A stretch of DNA of 64,000 nt from Balanoglossus misakiensis. Its lineage: Eukaryota > Hemichordata. The notes below the pieces were generated by a model. It saw only the letters and a program-made list of their open reading frames with translations. It was not told the origin of the DNA and ran no database searches. Location: positions 11,098,001 to 11,162,000 of the forward strand of contig CM082588.2 of the NCBI GenBank assembly GCA_040954595.2. Direction: 5' to 3'. Below, in pieces: positions 1 through 10,758 of the stretch. The position numbers and the translations under genes are program-made. Within the stretch, counting starts at the first letter, position 1. Each line of letters starts with the position of its first letter.

Positions 1-85
1 TCGTCGATTTTTGAAAAAAAATCATGGTTAAAAATCATCAAAAAATGACAAAATTTTCGACTTTGCAAAATCACAAAATTTCGTC

Positions 86-130
86 GATTTTGAAAAAAAT
101 CATAGGTACGTCGATTTTTTTAAAAAAAAA
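86..130 (+). repeat. 27-bp short unit (cataggt junction), first copy
   Basis: A monomer start (gtcgatttt gaaaaaaa tcat) is followed after aggtac by another monomer start, giving a unit of only 27 bp. Copies occur near 104, 1694, 3760, 4026, 5698, 9350, 10097, 11000, 11265, 12741, 15136, 20305, 21270, 21540, 22745, 24800, 25768, 26035, 28088, 28708, 28973, 30566, 31216, 31483, 33073, 35139, 37008, 39783, 40048, 41486, 42745, 44033, 45556, 47176, 47430, 48061, 48322 and 56507. Two forms exist, cataggtacg and cataggttcg. The tacg form is confined to the first 41.5 kb. Confidence 0.8.
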
Positions 131-480
131 CATGGGTGAAAATCATCAAAAAATGACAAATTTTCGACTTTGCAAAATCTCAAAATTTCGTCGATTTTTG
201 AAAAAATCATGGGTGAAAATCATCAAAAAATGACAAATTTTCGACTGCAAAATCTCAAAATTTCGTCGATTTTTGAAAAAAAATCATGGGTGAAAAATCA
301 TCAAAAAATGACAAATTTTCGACTTTGCAAAATCTCAAAATTTCGTCAATTTTTGAAGAAAATCATGGGTGAAAATCATCAAAAAATGACAAATTTTCGA
401 CTTTGCAAAATCTCAAAATTTTTTCGATTTTTGAAAAAAGACATGGGTGAAAATCATCAAAAAATGACAAATTTTCGACT

Positions 481-1389
481 TTGCAAAATCTCAAAATTTC
501 GTCGATTTTTGAAAAAATCATGGGTGAAAATCATCAAAAAATGACAAATTTTCGACTGCAAAATCTCAAAATTTCGTCGATTTTTGAAAAAAAATCATGG
601 GTGAAAAATCATCAAAAAATGACAAATTTTCGACTTTGCAAAATCTCAAAATTTAGTCAATTTTTGAAAAAATCATGGGTGAAAATCATCAAAAAATGAC
701 AAATTTTCATGTTTGCAAAATCTCAAAATTTCGTCGGTTTTTGAAAAATAATATGGGTGAAAATCATCAAAAAATGACTAATTTTCGACTGCAAAAACTC
801 AAAATTTCATCAATTTTGAAAAAAATCATGGGTGAAAATCATCAAAAAATGACAAATTTTCCTCTTTGCAAAATCTATAAATTTCGTCGATTTTTGAAAA
901 ATTTTCAACTTTGCAAAATCTCAAAATTTCGTCGATTTTTGAAAAAAATCATGGGGGAAAATCATCAAAAAATGACACATTTTCGACTTTGCAAAATCTC
1001 AAAATTTCGTCGATTTTTGAAAAAAAATCATGGGTGAAAATCATCAAAAAATGACAAATTTTGAAAAAAACGGGTGAAAATCATCAAAAAATGACACATT
1101 TTCGACTTTGCAAAATCTCAAAATTTCGTCGATTTTTGAAAAAATCATGGGTGAAAATCATCAAAAAATGACAAATTTTCGACTGCAAAATCTCAAAATT
1201 TCGTCGATTTTTGAAAAAAAATCATGGGTGAAAAATCATCAAAAAATGACAAATTTTCGACTTTGCAAAATCTCAAAATTTCGTCGATTTTTGAAAAAAA
1301 TCATGGGGGAAAATCATGAAAAAAATGACAAATTTTCCTCTTTGCAAAATCTCAAAATTTCGTCGATTTTTAAAAGAAGACATGGGTGA
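481..1389 (+). repeat. 0.91-kb composite module, copy 1 of 7
   Basis: This is an ordered group of distinctive monomers: a cgactgc monomer, an agtcaattt monomer, the ttttcatgtttgc monomer (near 706), a ctataaattt monomer fused to a truncated 45-bp unit (near 870-930), a truncated 42-bp unit with cgggtgaaaa (near 1050-1075), and an aaagacatggg monomer. The same order recurs at 4403, 29351, 31859, 33925, 35872 and 40427, so the module has moved or amplified as a block. This copy carries aaaagaagac near 1374, shared only with the copy starting at 35872. Confidence 0.85.
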
Positions 1390-1889
1390 AAATCATCAAA
1401 AAATAACAAATTTTCGACTTTGCAAAATCTCAAAATTTCGTCCATTTTTGAAAAAAAATCATGGGTAAAAATCATCAAAAAATGACACATTTTCGACTTT
1501 GCAAAATCTCAAAATTTCGTCGATTTTTGAAAAAAAATCATGGGTGAAAATCATCAAAAAATGACAAATTTTCGTCTTTGCAAAATCTCAAAATTTCGTC
1601 CATTTCTGAAAAAAAATTATGGGTAAAAATCATCAAAAATGACAAATTTTCATCTTTGCAAAATCTCAAATTTTCGTCGATTTTGAAAAAAATCATAGGT
1701 ACGTCGATTTTTTTAAAAAAACATGGGTGAAAATCATCAAAAAATGACAAATTTTCGACTTTGCAAAATCTCAAAATTTCGTCGATTTTTGAAAAAATCA
1801 TGGGTGAAAATCATCAAAAAAATGACAAATTTTCGACTGCAAAATCTCAAAATTTCGTCGATTTTTGAAAAAAAATCATGGGTGAAAAA

Positions 1890-3680
1890 TCATCAAAAAA
1901 TGACAAATTTTCGACTTTGCAAAATCTCAAAATTTAGTCAATTTTTGAAAAAATCATGGGTGAAAATCATCAAAAAATGACAAATTTTCGACTTTGCAAA
2001 ATCTCAAAATTTCGTCGATTTTTGAAAAAAATCATGGGGGAAAATCATCAAAAAATGACAAATTTTCGACTGCAAAAACTCAAAATTTCATCAATTTTGA
2101 AAAAAATCATGGGTGAAAATCATCAAAAAATGACAAATTTTCCTCTTTGCAAAATCTATAAATTTCGTCGATTTTTGAAAAATTTTCAACTTTGCAAAAT
2201 CTCAAAATTTCGTCGATTTTTGAAAAAAATCATGGGGGAAAATCATCAAAAAATGACACATTTTCGACTTTGCAAAATCTCAAAATTTCGTCGATTTTTG
2301 AAAAAAAATCATGGGTGAAAATCATCAAAAAATGACAAATTTTGAAAAAAACGGGTGAAAATCATCAAAAAATGACACATTTTCGACTTTGCAAAATCTC
2401 AAAATTTCGTCCATTTCTGAAAAAAAATTATGGGTAAAAATCATCAAAAATGACAAATTTTCATCTTTGCAAAATCTCAAATTTTCGTCGATTTTTGAAA
2501 AAAAATCATGGTTGAAAATCATCAAAAAATGACAAAATTTTCGACTTTGCAAAATCTCAACATTTCGTCGATTTTTGAAAAAAATCATGGGTGAAAATCA
2601 TCAAAAAATGACAATTTTTCGACTTTGCAAAATCTCAACATTTCGTCGATTTTTGAAAAAAATCATGGGTGAAAATCATCAAAAAATGACAAATTTTCGA
2701 CTTCGCAAAATCTCAAAATTTCGTCGATTTTTGAAAAAAATCATGGGTGAAAATAATCAAAAAATGACAAATTTTCGACTTTGCAAAATCTCAAAATTTC
2801 GTCGATTTTTGAAGAAAATCATGGGTGAAAATCATCAAAAAATGACAAATTTTCGACTTTGCAAAATCTCAAAATTTCGTCGATTTTTGAAAAAATCATG
2901 GGTGAAAATCATCAAAAAATGACAAATTTTCGACTTTGCAAAATCTCAAAATTTAGTCAATTTTTGAAAAAATCATGGGTGAAAATCATCAAAAAATGAC
3001 AAATTTTCGACTTTGCAAAATCTCAAAATTTCGTCGATTTTTGAAAAAAATCATGGGGGAAAATCATCAAAAAATGACAAATTTTCGACTGCAAAAACTC
3101 AAAATTTCATCAATTTTGAAAAAAATCATGGGTGAAAATCATCAAAAAATGACAAATTTTCCTCTTTGCAAAATCTATAAATTTCGTCGATTTTTGAAAA
3201 ATTTTCAACTTTGCAAAATCTCAAAATTTCGTCGATTTTTGAAAAAAATCATGGGTGAAAATCATCAAAAAATGACAAATTTTCGACTTTGCAAAATCTC
3301 AAAATTTCGTCGATTTTTGAAAAAAATCATGGGTGAAAATCATGAAAAAATGACAAATTTTGAAAAAAAAATGGGTGAAAATCATCAAAAAATGACACAT
3401 TTTCGACTTTGCAAAATCTCAAAATTTCGTCCATTTCTGAACAAAAATTATGGGTAAAAATCATCAAAAATGACAAATTTTCATCTTTGCAAAATCTCAA
3501 ATTTTCGTCGATTTTTGAAAAAAAATCATGGTTGAAAATCATCAAAAAATGACAAATTTTCGACTTTGCAAAATCTCAACATTTCGTCGATTTTTGAAAA
3601 AAATCATGGGTGAAAATCATCAAAAAATGACAATTTTTCGACTTTGCAAAATCTCAACATTTCGTCGATTTTTGAAGAAA
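1890..3680 (+). repeat. 1,019-bp imperfect tandem duplication (13 monomers)
   Basis: Positions 1890-2660 align to 2909-3680 at an offset of 1,019. The copies match through agtcaattt, the cgactgcaaaaactc monomer, the ctataaattt monomer and its truncated partner, then ttattatgggtaaaa-type and ctcaacattt monomers. They differ near 2230-2360 versus 3250-3380, where copy 1 has gggggaaaa / gacacatttt and an acgggtg short unit, and copy 2 has gggtgaaaa / gacaaatttt and an aatgggtg short unit. Flanking monomers at 1681-1890 include a cataggtacg short unit. Confidence 0.75.
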
Positions 3681-3924
3681 ATCATGGGTGAAAATCATCA
3701 AAAGATGACAAATTTTCGACTTTGCAAAATCTCAAAATTTTTTCGATTTTGAAAAAAATCATAGGTTCGTCGATTTTAAAAAAAAAAACATGGGTGAAAA
3801 TCATCAAAAAATGACACATTTTCGACTTTGCAAAATCTCAAAATTTCGTCGATTTTTGAAAAAAATCATGGGTGAAAATCATCAAAAAATGACAAAATTT
3901 TCGACTTTGCAAAATCTCAAAATT

Positions 3925-5605
3925 TCGTCGATTTTTGAAAAAAAATCATGGTTAAAAATCATCAAAAAATGACAAAATTTTCGACTTTGCAAAATCACAA
4001 AATTTCGTCGATTTTGAAAAAAATCATAGGTACGTCGATTTTTTAAAAAAAACATGGGTGAAAATCATCAAAAAATGACAAATTTTCGACTTTGCAAAAT
4101 CTCAAAATTTCGTCGATTTTTGAAAAAATCATGGGTGAAAATCATCAAAAAATGACAAATTTTCGACTGCAAAATCTAAAAATTTCGTCGATTTTTGAAA
4201 AAAAATCATGGGTGAAAAATCATCAAAAAATGACAAATTTTCGACTTTGCAAAATCTCAAAATTTCGTCAATTTTTGAAGAAAATCATGGGTGAAAATCA
4301 TCAAAAAATGACAAATTTTCGACTTTGCAAAATCTCAAAATTTTTTCGATTTTTGAAAAAAGACATGGGTGAAAATCATCAAAAAATGACAAATTTTCGA
4401 CTTTGCAAAATCTCAAAATTTCGTCGATTTTTGAAAAAATCATGGGTGAAAATCATCAAAAAATGACAAATTTTCGACTGCAAAATCTCAAAATTTCGTC
4501 GATTTTTGAAAAAAAATCATGGGTGAAAAATCATCAAAAAATGACAAATTTTCGACTTTGCAAAATCTCAAAATTTAGTCAATTTTTGAAAAAATCATGG
4601 GTGAAAATCATCAAAAAATGACAAATTTTCATGTTTGCAAAATCTCAAAATTTCGTCGGTTTTTGAAAAATAATATGGGTGAAAATCATCAAAAAATGAC
4701 AAATTTTCGACTGCAAAAACTCAAAATTTCATCAATTTTGAAAAAAATCATGGGTGAAAATCATCAAAAAATGACAAATTTTCCTCTTTGCAAAATCTAT
4801 AAATTTCGTCGATTTTTGAAAAATTTTCAACTTTGCAAAATCTCAAAATTTCGTCGATTTTTGAAAAAAATCATGAGGGAAAATCATCAAAAAATGACAC
4901 ATTTTCGACTTTGCAAAATCTCAAAATTTCGTCGATTTTTGAAAAAAAATCATGGGTGAAAATCATCAAAAAATGACAAATTTTGAAAAAAAACGGGTGA
5001 AAATCATCAAAAAATGACACATTTTCGACTTTGCAAAATCTCAAAATTTCGTCGATTTTTGAAAAAATCATGGGTGAAAATCATCAAAAAATGACAAATT
5101 TTCGACTGCAAAATCTCAAAATTTCGTCGATTTTTGAAAAAAAATCATGGGTGAAAAATCATCAAAAAATGACAAATTTTCGACTTTGCAAAATCTCAAA
5201 ATTTCGTCGATTTTTGAAAAAAATCATGGGGGAAAATCATGAAAAAAATGACAAATTTTCCTCTTTGCAAAATCTCAAAATTTCGTCGATTTTTAAAAAA
5301 AGACATGGGTGAAAATCATCAAAAAATAACAAATTTTCGACTTTGCAAAATCTCAAAATTTCGTCCATTTTTGAAAAAAAATCATGGGTAAAAATCATCA
5401 AAAAATGACACATTTTCGACTTTGCAAAATCTCAAAATTTCGTCGATTTTTGAAAAAAAATCATGGGTGAAAATCATCAAAAAATGACAAATTTTCGTCT
5501 TTGCAAAATCTCAAAATTTCGTCCATTTTTGAAAAAAAAATTATGGGTAAAAATCATCAAAAATGACAAATTTTCGTCTTTGCAAAATCTCAAATTTTCG
5601 TCGAT
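3925..5605 (+). repeat. Higher-order repeat, 3,922-bp pair, copy 2
   Basis: This is the partner of 1-1680. It carries private changes such as ctaaaaattt near 4177 and catgagggaaaa near 4873. Its right edge is near 5605, where it runs into a catggttgaaaa monomer. The inner part from 4092 to about 5312 also matches 40116-41336 at an offset of 36,024, so this segment has near-identical relatives far away in the array as well as nearby. Confidence 0.85.
4403..5312 (+). repeat. 0.91-kb composite module, copy 2 of 7
   Basis: It has the same monomer order as the module at 481-1389. It carries the private catgagggaaaa change near 4873 and the aaaaaaagacatggg form near 5298. Confidence 0.85.
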
Positions 5606-6337
5606 TTTTGAAAAAAAATCATGGTTGAAAATCATCAAAAAATGACAAAATTTTCGACTTTGTAAAATCACAAAATTTCGTCGATTTTGAAAAAAATCAT
5701 AGGTTCGTCGATTTTTTAAAAAAAAACATGGGAGAAAATCATCAAAAAATGACAAATTTAAAAAAAAAACGGGTGAAAATCATCAAAAAATGACACATTT
5801 ACGACTTTGCAAAATCTCAAAATTTCGTCGATTGTTGAAAAAAATCATGGGGGAAAATCATGAAAAAATGACAAATTTTCGACTTTGCAAAATCTCAAAA
5901 TTTCGTCAATTTTGAATAAAAATCATGGGTGAAAATCATCAAAAAATGACAAATTTTCGACTTTGCAAAATCTCACAATTTCGTCGATTTTTGAAAAAAA
6001 ATAATGGGTGAAAATGCACCAAAAAATGAGAAATTTTCGACTTTGCAAAATCTCAAAATTTCGTCAATTTTGAAAAAAATCATGGGTGAAAATCATCAAA
6101 AAATGACAAATTTTCGACTTTGCAAAATCTCAAAATTTCGTCGATTTTTGAAAGAAATCATGTTTGAAAATCATCAAAAAAATGACAAATTTTCGACTTT
6201 GCAAAATCTCAAAATTTCGTCGATTTTTGAAAAAAATCATGGGTGAAAATCATCAAAAAAATGACAAATTTTCGACTTTGCAAAATCTCAAAATTTCGTC
6301 GATTTTTGAAAAAAATCATCGGTGAAAATCATCAAAA
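5606..6337 (+). repeat. Divergent monomer segment with gaaaatgca marker
   Basis: This segment contains rarer monomers: gactttgtaaaatcac near 5660, a very short aaatttaaaaaaaaaacggg unit near 5755, gattgttgaaaa near 5830, and gaaaatgcacc followed by gagaaatttt near 6010-6030. The same series recurs at about 12690-13290 (offset 7,043 at the cataggttcg mark), and the gaaaatgca monomer occurs a third time at 13573. No gene is visible. Confidence 0.8.
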
Positions 6338-8880
6338 AATGACAAATTTTCGACTTTGCAAAATCTCAAAATTTCGTCGATTTTTGAAGAAAATCATGGG
6401 TGAAAATCATCAAAAAATGACAAATTTTGAAAAAAAAACGGGTGAAAATCATCAAAAAATGACACATTTACGACTTTGCAAAATCTCAAAATTTCGTCGA
6501 TTTTTGAAAAAAAACCGGGTGAAAATCATCAAAAATGACACATTTACGACTTTGCAAAATCTCAAAATTTCGTCGATTTTTGAAAAAAAATCATGGGTGA
6601 AAATCATCAAAAAATGACAAATTTTCGATTTTGCAAAATCTCAAAATTTCGTCGATTTTTGAAAAAAAACGGGTGAAAATCATCAAAAAATGACACATTT
6701 TCGTCGACTTTGCAAAATCTCAAAATTTCGTCGATTTTTGAAAAAAATCATGGGGGAAAATCATGAAAAAAATGACAAATTTTCCTCTTTGCAAAATCTC
6801 AAAATTTCGTCGATTTTTAAAAAAAGACATGGGTGAAAATCATCAAAAAATAACAAATTTTCGACTTTGCAAAATCTCAAAATTTCGTCCATTTTTGAAA
6901 AAAAATCATGGGTAAAAATCATCAAAAAATGACAAATTTTGAAAAAAAACGGGTGAAAATCATCAAAAAATGACACATTTTCGACTTTGCAAAATCTCAA
7001 AATTTCGTCGATTTTTGAAAAAAAATCATGGGTGAAAATCATCAAAAAATGACAAATTTTCGTCTTTGCAAAATCTCAAAATTTCGTCCATTTCTGAAAA
7101 AAAATTATGGGTAAAAATCATCAAAAATGACAAATTTTCATCTTTGCAAAATCTCAAATTTTCGTCGATTTTTGAAAAAAATCATGGTTGAAAATCATCA
7201 AAAAATGACAAAATTTTCGACTTTGCAAAATCTCAAAATTTCGTCGATTTTTGAAAAAAATCATGGGGGAAAATCATCAAAAAATGACAAATTTTCGTCT
7301 TTGCAAAATCTCAAAATTTCGTCCATTTCTGAAAAAAAATTATGGGTAAAAATCATCAAAAAATGACAAATATTCGTCTTTGCAAAATCTCAAAATTTCG
7401 TCCATTTCTGAAACAAAATTATGGGTAAAAATCATCAAAAATGACAAATTTTCATCTTTGCAAAATCTCAAAATTTCGTCGAGTTTTGAAAAAAATCATG
7501 GGAGAAAATCATGAAAAAATGACAAATTTTCCTCTTTGCAAAATCTCAAAATTTCGTCGATTTTTGAAAAAAAATCATGGGTAAAAATCATCAAAAAATG
7601 ACAAATTTTCGTCTTTGCAAAATCTCAAAATTTCGTCCATTTTTGAAAAAAATCATGGGTGAAAATCATCAAAAAATGACAAATTTTCGACTTTGCAGAA
7701 TCTCAACATTTCGTCAATTTTTGAAAAAATCATGGGTGAAAATCATCAAAAAATGACAAATTTTCGACTTTGCAAAATCTCAAAATTTCGTCGATTTTTG
7801 AAAAAAATCATGGGGGAAAATCATGAAAAAATGACAAATTTTCCTCTCTGCAAAATCTCAAAATTTCGTCGATTTTTGAAAAAAAATCATGGGTGAAAAT
7901 CATCAAAAAATGACAAATTTTCGTCTTTGCAAAATCTCAAAATTTCGTCCATTTTTGAAAAAAAATCATGGGTAAAAATCATCAAAAATGACAAATTTTC
8001 GACTTTGCAAAATCTCAAAATTTCGTCGATTTTTGAAGAAAATCATGGGTGAAAATCATCAAAAAATGACAAATTTTGAAAAAAAAACGGGTGAAAATCA
8101 TCAAAAAATGACACATTTACGACTTTGCAAAATCTCAAAATTTCGTCGATTTTTGAAAAAAAACCGGGTGAAAATCATCAAAAAATGACACATTTACGAC
8201 TTTGCAAAATCTCAAAATTTCGTCGATTTTTGAAAAAAAATCATGGGTGAAAATCATCAAAAAATGACAAATTTTCGATTTTGCAAAATCTCAAAATTTC
8301 GTCGATTTTTGAAAAAAAACGGGTGAAAATCATCAAAAAATGACACATTTTCGTCGACTTTGCAAAATCTCAAAATTTCGTCGATTTTTGAAAAAAATCA
8401 TGGGGGAAAATCATGAAAAAAATGACAAATTTTCCTCTTTGCAAAATCTCAAAATTTCGTCGATTTTTAAAAAAAGACATGGGTGAAAATCATCAAAAAA
8501 TAACAAATTTTCGACTTTGCAAAATCTCAAAATTTCGTCCATTTTTGAAAAAAAATCATGGGTAAAAATCATCAAAAAATGACAAATTTTGAAAAAAAAC
8601 GGGTGAAAATCATCAAAAAATGACACATTTTCGACTTTGCAAAATCTCAAAATTTCGTCGATTTTTGAAAAAAAATCATGGGTGAAAATCATCAAAAAAT
8701 GACAAATTTTCGTCTTTGCAAAATCTCAAAATTTCGTCCATTTCTGAAAAAAAATTATGGGTAAAAATCATCAAAAATGACAAATTTTCATCTTTGCAAA
8801 ATCTCAAATTTTCGTCGATTTTTGAAAAAAATCATGGTTGAAAATCATCAAAAAATGACAAAATTTTCGACTTTGCAAAA
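6338..8880 (+). repeat. 1,650-bp-spaced duplication
   Basis: Positions 6338-7229 recur at 7987-8880 with an offset of 1,649-1,650. Shared rare features include the gacacatttacgac monomers, two consecutive short units (aaaaaaacgggtg and aaaaaccgggtg), and the ttttcgtcgacttt insertion near 6700 and 8350. The matched parts are nearly identical apart from one A-run length change. Homology ends where copy 1 has ctcaaaattt near 7230 and copy 2 has ctataaattt near 8881. The part between (7230-7986) is ordinary mixed monomer sequence, related to 14510-14935. Confidence 0.8.
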
Positions 8881-9270
8881 TCTATAAATTTCGTCGATTT
8901 TTGAAAAATTTTCAACTTTGCAAAATCTCAAAATTTCGTCGATTTTTGAAAAAAATCATGGGGGAAAATCATCAAAAAATGACACATTTTCGACTTTGCA
9001 AAATCTCAAAATTTCGTCGATTTTTGAAAAAAAATCATGGGTGAAAATCATCAAAAAATGACAAATTTTCGTCTTTGCAAAATCTCAAAATTTCGTCCAT
9101 TTTTGAAAAAAAATCATGGGGGAAAATCATCAAAAAATGACAAATTTTCGACTTTGCAAAATCTCAAAATTTCGTCGATTTTGAAAAAAACCATTGGGGG
9201 AAAATCATCAAAAAATGACAAATTTTCGATTTTGCAAAATCTCAAAATTTCGTCGATTTTTGAAAAAAAA
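8881..9270 (+). repeat. Monomers with gtccattt and accattggggg variants
   Basis: This stretch opens with a ctataaattt monomer and its 45-bp truncated partner, then carries gtccattttt and gaaaaaaaccattgggg monomers. The region 9037-9431 recurs at 10684-11057 with an offset of 1,647. The accattggggg variant also occurs near 9732, 10477, 10838, 42022, 42380, 49815, 52750, 56347 and 57977. Confidence 0.75.
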
Positions 9271-10758
9271 TCAGGGTTGAAAATCATCAAAAAATGACAA
9301 AATTTTCGACTTTGCAAAATCACAAAATTTCGTCGATTTTGAAAAAAATCATAGGTTCGTCGATTTTTAAAAAAAAAACATGGGTGAAAATCATCAAAAA
9401 ATGACAAATTTTCGACTTTGCAAAATCTCAAAATTTAGTCAATTTTTGAAAAAATCATGGGTGAAAATCATCAAAAAATGACAAATTTTCCTCTTTGCAA
9501 AATCTATAAATTTCGTCGATTTTTGAAAAATTTTCAACTTTGCAAAATCTCAAAATTTCGTCGATTTTTGAAAAAAATCATGGGGGAAAATCATCAAAAA
9601 ATGACACATTTTCGACTTTGCAAAATCTCAAAATTTCGTCCATTTTTGAAAAAAAATCATGGGGGAAAATCATCAAAAAATGACAAATTTTCGACTTTGC
9701 AAAATCTCAAAATTTCGTCGATTTTGAAAAAAACCATTGGGGGAAAATCATCAAAAAATGACAAATTTTCGATTTTGCAAAATCTCAAAATTTCGTCGAT
9801 TTTTGAAAAAAATCATGGGTGAAAATCATCAAAAAATGACAAATTTTCCTCTTTGCAAAATCTATAAATTTCGTCGATTTTTGAAAAATTTTCAACTTTG
9901 CAAAATCTCAAAATTTCGTCGATTTTTGAAAAAAAAATCATGGGTGAAAATCATCAAAAAATGACAAATTTTCGTCTTTGCAAAATCTCAAAATTTCGTC
10001 CATTTTTGAAAAAAAATCAGGGTTGAAAATCATCAAAAAATGACAAAATTTTCGACTTTGCAAAATCACAAAATTTCGTCGATTTTGAAAAAAATCATAG
10101 GTTCGTCGATTTTTAAAAAAAAACATGGGTGAAAATCATCAAAAAATGACAAATTTTCGACTTTGCAAAATCTCAAAATTTAGTCAATTTTTGAAAAAAT
10201 CATGGGTGAAAATCATCAAAAAATGACAAATTTTCCTCTTTGCAAAATCTATAAATTTCGTCGATTTTTGAAAAATTTTCAACTTTGCAAAATCTCAAAA
10301 TTTCGTCGATTTTTGAAAAAAATCATGGGGGAAAATCATCAAAAAATGACACATTTTCGACTTTGCAAAATCTCAAAATTTCGTCCATTTTTGAAAAAAA
10401 ATCATGGGGGAAAATCATCAAAAAATGACAAATTTTCGACTTTGCAAAATCTCAAAATTTCGTCGATTTTGAAAAAAACCATTGGGGGAAAATCATCAAA
10501 AAATGACAAATTTTCGATTTTGCAAAATCTCAAAATTTCGTCGATTTTTGAAAAAAATCATGGGTGAAAATCATCAAAAAATGACAAATTTTCCTCTTTG
10601 CAAAATCTATAAATTTCGTCGATTTTTGAAAAATTTTCAACTTTGCAAAATCTCAAAATTTCGTCGATTTTTGAAAAAAAATCATGGGTGAAAATCATCA
10701 AAAAATGACAAATTTTCGTCTTTGCAAAATCTCAAAATTTCGTCCATTTTTGAAAAAA
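9271..10758 (+). repeat. 745-bp tandem higher-order repeat, ~2 copies
   Basis: Two near-identical copies lie back to back: 9271-10015 and 10016-10758. Each begins with the rare tcagggttgaaaa monomer, passes through a cataggttcg short unit, an agtcaattt monomer, the ctataaattt plus truncated pair, an accattggggg monomer and a second ctataaattt plus truncated pair, and ends with gtccattttt. After the second copy the sequence repeats 9115-9431 once more, giving a partial third copy in a different register. Confidence 0.85.

Larger units (their letters stand above)
1..1680 (+). repeat. Higher-order repeat, 3,922-bp pair, copy 1
   Basis: This segment recurs at 3925-5605 with about 99% identity by eye. 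The offset is 3,924 at the left end and 3,922 after a poly-T/poly-A length change near 115-130. Private differences include gactaatt at 774-781 here against gacaaatt there, and aaaagaagac near 1374 here against aaaaaaagac there. Homology ends near 1680, where this copy continues into the cataggtacg short unit and the other continues into catggttg. About 50 monomer lengths separate the copies. Confidence 0.85.

Noticed and set aside
870-930. TATA-box promoter at each ctataaattt monomer
   Set aside because: A TATAAAT string in 73% A+T sequence is expected often; there is no adjacent gene or initiator element to support it.
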